Part shown: piece by piece, positions 58,075 to 64,000 of the stretch
How the letters are laid out: each line of letters opens with the position of its first letter
Position numbering within the stretch: position 1 is the stretch's first letter
Assembly (NCBI RefSeq): GCF_019320115.1
Contig: NC_089588.1
Coordinates: forward strand, 112,378,278 to 112,442,277
DNA from: Miscanthus floridulus
Lineage: Eukaryota > Streptophyta > Magnoliopsida > Poales > Poaceae
Reading direction: 5' to 3'
Length of the DNA stretch: 64,000 nt
Made by a program: the position numbers and the translations under genes
The notes under the pieces: model-generated
Databases searched by the model: none
Told to the model about the DNA's origin: nothing
What the model saw: the letters and a program-made list of their open reading frames with translations, nothing else

Positions 58075-59300
58075 TGGAATGCATCTTGATCTTTGGCGGA
58101 TCCAATGCCATCTGCTCCAAGTGCCAGCACAAGGTACGTTATAGGGAGACATGCATCGCCGAGACGGCCGTCCCCTCCTTCCATAGCCGATCAGAATTTC
58201 CGATCACCTTCGATCAGAGGGACCATCCCTCCCACGTCGCGAGACTAGGACGCTACCTGCTCGTCGTTGACCCCATCGTCCACAAGAAGCGCCTCACCAA
58301 GGTGCTGATGGACGGAGGCAGCAGCCTCAACATCCTCTACGTCGGCACCCTCAACGCCATGCGCATCCCCCGGTCAGAACTTCGGCCAGCCGGCTCTCCC
58401 TTCCATGGGGTGATCCCGGGAGCGTAGGCATACCCGCTCGGGTAGATCGACCTGCCCATCACGTTTGGCAACCGAGCCAACTTCCGCTCGGAGGTCCTCA
58501 CCTTCGAAGTGGTGGACTTCCCAGGGTCCTACCACGCCATCTTGGGGCGGCCATGCTATGCCAAATTCATGGCAATCCCCAACTACACCTACCTCAAGCT
58601 GAAGATGTCAGGACCAAACGGCATTATCACCATGGGCAGCGCCTTCTCGCACGCCTTCACGTGTGATCACGAGCATTTCGAGCTCGACACCGCGGTCATC
58701 AACTCGTCCGAGCTCCCATAGCTTAGGGAGTCATCGACCCCAGCAGTCCCAGACTGCAACAAACCAACCTCCTCGACGGCCATCTGCCCACTCAAGGAAA
58801 CCAAGGCAGTGGGGATCGACCCCACTAACCCAACCAAGATGGTGCGGATCGGAACCCAGCTCCTGGCCAAATAGGAATACGAGCTCGTTGACTTCCTACG
58901 CGCCAATCATGATGTCTTCGCATGGAAACCATCTGACATGCCGGGCATACCGTGGGACATCGCCGAGCACGCACTACGCCTCATCTTGGGCTCGAAGCTC
59001 GCTAAGCAACGCCTACATCGCTTCGACGATGAGAGGCACAGGGCCATAGGCGAAGAGATCGCCAAACTCCTGGCAACCGGATTCATCAGAGAGGTATTCC
59101 ACTTCGACTGGCTTGCCAATCCCATTCTTGTTAAAAAGAAGACCGAGAAATGGAGAATCTATGTTGATTATACTGGCCTCAACATTCCTTTGCCACGCAT
59201 AGATCAGACAGTCGACTCCACCTTGGGTTGCGAGATCCTCTCCTTTCTGGATGCCTACTTGGGCTATCACCAGATCGAGGCAAGCGACGTTAGCTCAGCC
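58075..59300 (+). pseudogene. Gypsy protease-like region and truncated reverse transcriptase
   Basis: Aspartic-protease-like segment at about 58200-58570 (VLMDGGSSLNILY, where D-G-G-S replaces D-T/S-G, then HAILGRPCYAKF). RT N-terminal part at about 58880-59290 (LLATGFIREVFHFDWLANPI, then WRIYVDYTGLN and FLDAYLGYHQIE). It stops before the catalytic YxDD motif. TAG stops at 58425, 58443, 58719 and 58872. Confidence 0.82.
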
Positions 59301-59389
59301 CATCCAGTTGTGAGAAACCGCGAATGGGGTAACAAACAAAACTCAACCGACCCCTACCAAGCCCAACAGGGCTCAGGGGCTCAAGACAC

Positions 59390-59935
59390 CTAAACTGCCT
59401 TGGCTGCGCCCGATGCGTGCGCCCGATGCTAGGATCCACGAAACTCCATCTCTCCTGATCCCTAAACTGCCTCGGCTACACCCAATGCGTGCGCCCGACG
59501 CCAGGGTCCGCGAGCTCCGTCTTGCCCGATCCCTAAAATTGCCTTGGCTGCGCCCGATGCCAGGATCCATGAGCTTCGTCTCACCTGATCCCTAAACTAC
59601 CTCGGCTGCGCCTGACGCGTGCACCCGACGCCAGGATCCGCGAGCTCCGTCTCGCTCGATCCCTAAACTGCCTTGGCTACGCCCGATGCTAGGATCCGCG
59701 AGCTCCATCTCGCTCGATCCCTAAACTGCCTCGGCTGCGCTCGACGCGTGCGCCCCATGCCAGGATCCGCAAGCTCCGTCTCGCCTGATCTCTAAACTGC
59801 CTCGACTACGCCCAACGCGTGCGCTCGGCGCCAGGATCCGCAAGCTCCGTCTCGCCCGATCCCTAAAACTGCCTCGGCTGCGCCTGCCGCCTGGATCCGT
59901 GAGCTCCGTCTCGCCCGATCTCTAAAAAATTCGAC
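59390..59935 (+). repeat. Tandem array, 57-72 bp unit, about 8 copies
   Basis: Units begin CCTAAACTGCCTCGGCTGCG and include GCCAGGATCCGCGAGCTCC. Starts are near 59389, 59461, 59531, 59591, 59660, 59720, 59791 and 59862. Non-coding, between the RT stub and the 3' LTR. Confidence 0.88.
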
Positions 59936-59997
59936 GCCATGGTTCGCGAGCTCCATCTCACCCGATCCTTGAAAACTACCTCGATCCCTATACTGCC

Positions 59998-60258
59998 CGC
60001 TGACAAACCCCCCAGGCGATTCGTCCCCAATCACCCGAGGGCTCGGGGGCTACACCCGCGGGTGCGCCCGCGCACACCCGCTGATGAAATAAAAACTTCC
60101 CCCGTCGACAAACACGAAAAAACCCCATAGACGATTCTACCCGAATGGTCCGGCGGCTCGGGGGCTACACCCACGGGTGCGCTCACGCGCACCCGCCGTC
60201 AAGAAAAAAAATCCCCCAGACGATTCTACCCGAATTGCCCGGGGGCTCGGGGGCTCCA
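59998..60258 (+). repeat. Polypurine-tract-like array before 3' LTR, 3 copies
   Basis: Three units of about 90-115 bp each contain CGATTCNNCCC and GGCTCGGGGGCT. The last GGGGGCTCGGGGGCTCC (60241-60257) abuts the 3' LTR and is the likely functional polypurine tract. The others (about 60038 and 60147) are duplicated copies. Confidence 0.75.
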
Positions 60259-61494
60259 ATCGGGTTCATAAACCTGGGGTCCCTCATGGACTGGCTTCGC
60301 AACAAAGGCTCAGCCCAGCAGACGACGGTGCGAACGACGCGCAAACTCCTAGGCCGGCCCAAATTCCTAATCAAAAGGTCAGAAGGACGATCCAATGTCG
60401 GACCGGAAGGCCTCGCTAAAGAGGAACAACGCTCGCTTTCGACTCCGGCCCGTCTCTCCGACTGGAAGGCCTGGCCAAACACCACTTCTGACTCCGACCC
60501 GCTCCTCCGACCGGGAATGCACCGAACCCCTGCTTATAGCTCCTCTCCGACTGGCGCAATTAGAGCCGACTAGGATCAACCGACCGGGGACGCCCGCTCG
60601 GTAGGGGCCAGGAAACGGACGGAGAAAGTAAGGCATGGCATTCAAGTCAACCGCAAGACCGAGGACCATACCTTGTACACCTGCAGGACATACCAATTAA
60701 GGTATGTCAGAAGGGTGTCCTACAACCTTCCTGACATGTCAGGGCCCAAGCAGTGTTGTGGTCGCCGACATTTTCCCTACAGTATTGTGGGCGCCATCAA
60801 CTCCCATTCCAGACAAACACGGTAAGGCTCCCCCCACATGCCTATGGACATCAACAGTGTTGTGGGCGCCGGTATTTACTGTACTAGGCAAACATGGTAA
60901 ACCCCCCTGCATACCTCTAGGCATCAACAGTATGGTGGGCACCGACGTCTGCCATACCGGAAGAAGACGACGCAACCTCCCATATGCATCTGACGTTAAC
61001 AGTGTTATGGGCGCCTACAATCATCTTGTATCCGACGGCGTGGGTAACAAGACTTAGCATATGTACACTCTCTCTCTCTCACTTGTAAGGCTATCCCCTT
61101 CATCTATAAAAGGGGATGCGCTCTCTCCCAACAGATAGATCGATCAGTTCACTTACATTTGATTCACCCTCTGTAACTTTAGACACTCTAAAGTTATACA
61201 GAGCACACGCTCGAACACTTAGCACATAGCGGAGCTCCCGTCACTCTCGGCCCTTCAGACCAGAGTCCGACCGGACCTCTTGTACACCCCATCCTTCTCC
61301 CTTCCGTTTGTAACCCCACAGCAAACTTCGAGCACCTGGACTCAGAAATAAGGTCACCGACCGACTCAAACTGGACGTAGGGCACATTGCCTGAACCAGT
61401 ATAAACCCTGTGTCATTGAGTGCTAGGCCACCTCCGATCACAACATACTGCAATAATACAAATATTTACGTGTTGGTCATTTTCTGCACCGACA
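60259..61494 (+). repeat. 3' LTR of gypsy element (1236 bp)
   Basis: Aligns with the 5' LTR over its full length, roughly nine in ten bases alike by eye. The first few bases differ (AATCGGG against TGTCAG). TATAAAA is at 61105-61111. Confidence 0.9.
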
Positions 61495-61499
61495 CTTTG

Positions 61500-62599
61500 A
61501 CTTAAGATTCTTGGAATGACTTATAATTTGGGATGGAGGGAGTACTTAATATTGGCTTTGCTAGGAACACTTTTTAATCGTGGCAATTAGCCCCTTAGAC
61601 ACTATATTTACAAAATTTTTGGAGAATTTACTAAAACTCTAATGTGTGAACAAATGTTTGGATTTTAGGGTCAGGTTTTAACGTGGGATCCACATATAGA
61701 TCTATCCACACCGATCTCCATGAAGCTTAAAACTGTGTGGCACATCATTTCGAAAAACTTCTATCAACTTTGCTGAAACTTTTACAAGGAACATGAGATT
61801 TTAATTCTTTTAATATGGGGGCTCACATGTAGCCATACTAATTATGATACTCCCTCTATCCTAAAAAAGGTTGTAATTTTTAAACAGTGTTGTGCTATAT
61901 TAAGTTTGTCAAATTTATATAGAAAATAAAGAGTAAAATGCACCCTGGGTGTTTAAACTTTTCATGGATTCACACTTGGGTCCTTGAACTAAAAAAAGTG
62001 ACCATCGCGTTCTCAATCTATTATGGACTATCATCTAGGTCCTCCAACTAAAAACATGACCATTTAGATCCTTAAACTAATGTGTCACCCGAGTAGAGGT
62101 CTATATCTCACCACATCAACTCTATAAGCCTATTTTTTTAGAAACCATATAAGCCTATTTAAAGGCAATATGATATGATCTGGCTCGAGTATATTTTCAA
62201 GCCATAATTATTTTTGGATTAAAGGCATTTTTGCGCACATGCATGCAAACATATTTACGTCGCTAGCCAATCATTCAGCCAATATGTACGTATAATAATA
62301 TATACAATGCTGAATATAATACGTGATACTACGTATCTAGCGATAGACTCGTTTTCAATCTTCATCCGTTCGTCCTTGCTCGGCAAGGGGGTCAATGGGC
62401 TTTGCCTCCTGCTGCAGCCGCCGCCGCCGCCATCTATACGCATGCCAGCGCACCTCGACACATCTTATCCGTAGCGTCGTCCAGCATGCCGTTACTCTTC
62501 TGCGGCATCGGCACCGTCGTCAAAAACTCCGGTAGCTCGATCCTCATGGCAGCACGCACTCATGGTGAAGAGGCGCGGCGCAACAACGGCGATCCGACA
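61500..62599 (+). repeat. Segmental repeat, copy B (main part)
   Basis: Continues 54462-54493 across the gypsy insertion and matches copy A up to GGCGATCCGACA. It lacks 103 bp present in A at a CAGC microhomology (62276-62279). Confidence 0.9.
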
Positions 62600-62892
62600 C
62601 AGTAGCACGTGGCAGCAAAGCAGCGGCAACCCAGCTGGCAACTCGACCTGGCAACTTCCGGCGGCGGAGCCATGCTTGATGACAAGCACGGTAGTGAGCG
62701 AGAGCGAAGGCAGCGTCGGCCAGCGACGATTGGCCGTGGCACAACAGCGGCAGATCAAACATGGTTGCACTGTGGTTCGGCAGCTGACCGGCGATCGCGT
62801 TGGCCAGCATTAGTTTAAGCACCTAAATGGTCACATTTTTATTTAAAGGACCCAGGCGATAAACCACAGTAGATTGAGGACCTAGATGGCCA
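61985..62892. mobile_element. Mutator-like element with about 85-bp terminal inverted repeats
   Basis: The left arm at about 61997-62083 (GTGACCATCGCG ... ACATGACCATTTAGATCC) and the right arm at about 62812-62892 (TAAGCACCTAAATGGTCAC ... GACCTAGATGGCCAC) pair in inverted orientation over about 80 bp. The interior is GC-rich and carries no transposase. Copy A has only the left arm (about 51555-51640). The right arm abuts the broken NLR-C exon 2. Confidence 0.65.
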
Positions 62893-62900
62893 CATCTCTA

Positions 62901-64000
62901 GATGACAATGAAATACCTACACATATGGTTAGTTATTAGTAAAGTTAATAATGAAACTAGTGTATATGGTAAGTTATTAGTAAAATTAACTATAAAATTA
63001 GGATGGCAAGTTCCAATATTGTATATCACCATGTTCTGTAAATTAAGGTACAAGCATCTTAAACAGAGATAGTTTTTCTTTGCAAGGAAAAATGAGATAG
63101 TTAGGGCCAACTAGATTAGCATGTACATAACAAAATAAGTCCCTTAAAAATCATTGCCAAATAAAAAGGATCCTTGTCACTACTATTTCATTTCAACTCA
63201 ATAATGATGCAAAAAAGCTCAAGTAGTTGTTTTGTTTATTTAACCAGGACACTTCTCATTAACCATATGTAGACTTGCTATTATGAAGTAAAGGGCCTAA
63301 GCTATCTACTGCTATAAACAAAACTTCATATGTTCAAATCGATGGCATGAATGCTTCCATACCTTTTGGGTTTAAGAAATTCTCTGAGTACATTGATGAG
63401 CCTCCACTCCTCCAATATTTCTTCATTGATGTTCTTGCCGAGGTCATAGAGGAAGCCCTTGAATAATTTCTTCAAGTCTGGAGTTTGAGATACCGAAACA
63501 AAAGCGCAACAATCAAATAGCGCCCCAATCTTTTCATACACTGCATTAGCAAGAGTTGTCTTTCCGAGGCACCCAAATCCGACAATGGATACTATCCTGC
63601 CTTGCTGCAAGGGCACTCCATTGTCACCCATTAAAATCTTGACTAACTCATCTATTGTCTCATCAATGCCAACAAGCTCTCTAATATCTGCATATTGAGA
63701 AAACAAACGTGGGTCCACGATAGTTGTGGCAGCCTTATCAACACCATGGCCGACCTCATATCTGCGCCGCCGTTTGTGCACCTCTACCACACGGCTCTTG
63801 ATGTCTTCGATTTCCGTAGCAATCCCATGGTGGACCTTAGCCTTTCTAATAAAGCCAACACTTCTGTCAATGCCATGAAGCTTGGTTGATTCATGCCACG
63901 CACCATGAATGTGTCAATGCCACCCTCTATATCATAGGATAGCTCCCTCAAATCCTTGGCCCAGATCTTGTCCTGAATGTCAAGCTGGTCTACCGGTGTG
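62901..64000 (-). pseudogene. NLR-C: broken CC-NB-ARC gene, continues beyond window
   Basis: Paralogue of NLR-A and NLR-B. The visible part of exon 1 runs 64000-63363, the intron is 63362-62917 (GT...AG), and exon 2 begins at 62916 in the same phase. Exon 2 ends after 16 bases, within kinase-2 (RYFIVI), where a Mutator-like terminal repeat begins at about 62900 and gives an immediate TAG. The coiled-coil part (TPVDQLDIQDKIWAKDLREL) is out of frame with the NB part owing to a small indel at about 63890-63896. The P-loop at about 63560-63590 reads GFGCLGKTT with Cys for the usual Gly or Met/Leu context. The NB-ARC remainder and LRR are absent, so no functional receptor is expected. Transcription of exon 1 cannot be excluded. 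Confidence 0.88.

Larger units (their letters stand above)
54494..61494 (+). mobile_element. Ty3/gypsy LTR retrotransposon (RIRE2/Tat-like), 7.0 kb, 5-bp TSD
   Basis: Flanked by CTTTG at 54489-54493 and 61495-61499, a 5-bp target duplication. LTRs are 54494-55730 and about 60259-61494. The order is LTR, primer-binding site, gag, a protease-like domain, the start of reverse transcriptase, tandem arrays, LTR. Most of RT and all of RNase H and integrase are deleted at about 59300-59390. The frame is interrupted by one frameshift and 13 stop codons (12 TAG, 1 TGA). It lies inside segmental copy B, within what was a Stowaway MITE arm. Its domain order and PTNIAKYTGETNPGIWL-type gag suggest the RIRE2/Tat group. 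Confidence 0.93.

Noticed and set aside
59390..60258. CRISPR-like direct repeats
   Set aside because: Units vary in length and sequence with no constant repeat and unique spacers. They are retroelement tandem arrays in a plant genome.

Overview
The window is nuclear DNA of a grass, most likely a panicoid relative of sorghum, maize or sugarcane. Three things point there: split coiled-coil NLR resistance genes of the cereal type, CACTA elements with GCCGAGTGT-type subterminal repeats, and nested Ty3/gypsy, Ty1/copia, L1 and RTE elements with Stowaway and Tourist MITEs. Species is not determined. No CRISPR array, bacterial operon or rRNA/tRNA gene was seen.

Host genes: (1) NLR-A (6917-10134, minus, two exons, 915 aa, intact). 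(2) A single-exon UDP-glycosyltransferase (13613-15100, minus, 495 aa). (3) A receptor-like pseudokinase (24182-31905, plus). Its six exons join in frame through canonical GT/AG sites across introns holding a copia element and an RTE LINE fragment. Its 5' end is missing and it lacks key catalytic residues. (4) NLR-B (47350-50543, minus, two exons, 925 aa, intact). (5) NLR-C (62901 to beyond 64000, minus), a broken paralogue with a frameshift and an exon 2 cut off after its first 16 bases. The three NLRs share strand, intron position and intron phase, so this is a resistance-gene cluster diluted by transposons.

Layout: 1-4544, a non-autonomous LTR element with no coding capacity. 4545-6240, copia remnants. 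6342-10134, NLR-A and a duplicated 3' flank carrying an LRR relic. 10434-11652, a CACTA end fragment between about 90-bp direct repeats. 12.3-13.0 kb, a GC-rich repeat. 13.6-15.1 kb, the UGT. 17.2-23.9 kb, GC-rich repeats, a gag-like fragment and a decayed copia. 24.2-31.9 kb, the pseudokinase. 32.3-38.2 kb, a Tourist MITE, a tiny LTR element and CACTA-like debris. 38.2-44.7 kb, an L1 LINE. 44.7-47.3 kb, a CACTA end and an LTR fragment. 47.3-50.5 kb, NLR-B. 50.8-62.9 kb, an NLR-B upstream segment present twice, the second copy split by a 7.0-kb gypsy element with a clean 5-bp target duplication. 62.9-64 kb, NLR-C.

No unknown biochemical system is evident. The main interest is structural: traces of unequal exchange and broken duplication in the NLR cluster, a pseudokinase whose splicing survived insertions, and a strong bias to TAG among premature stops in the retroelements, consistent with deamination at CAG (CHG-methylation) sites.
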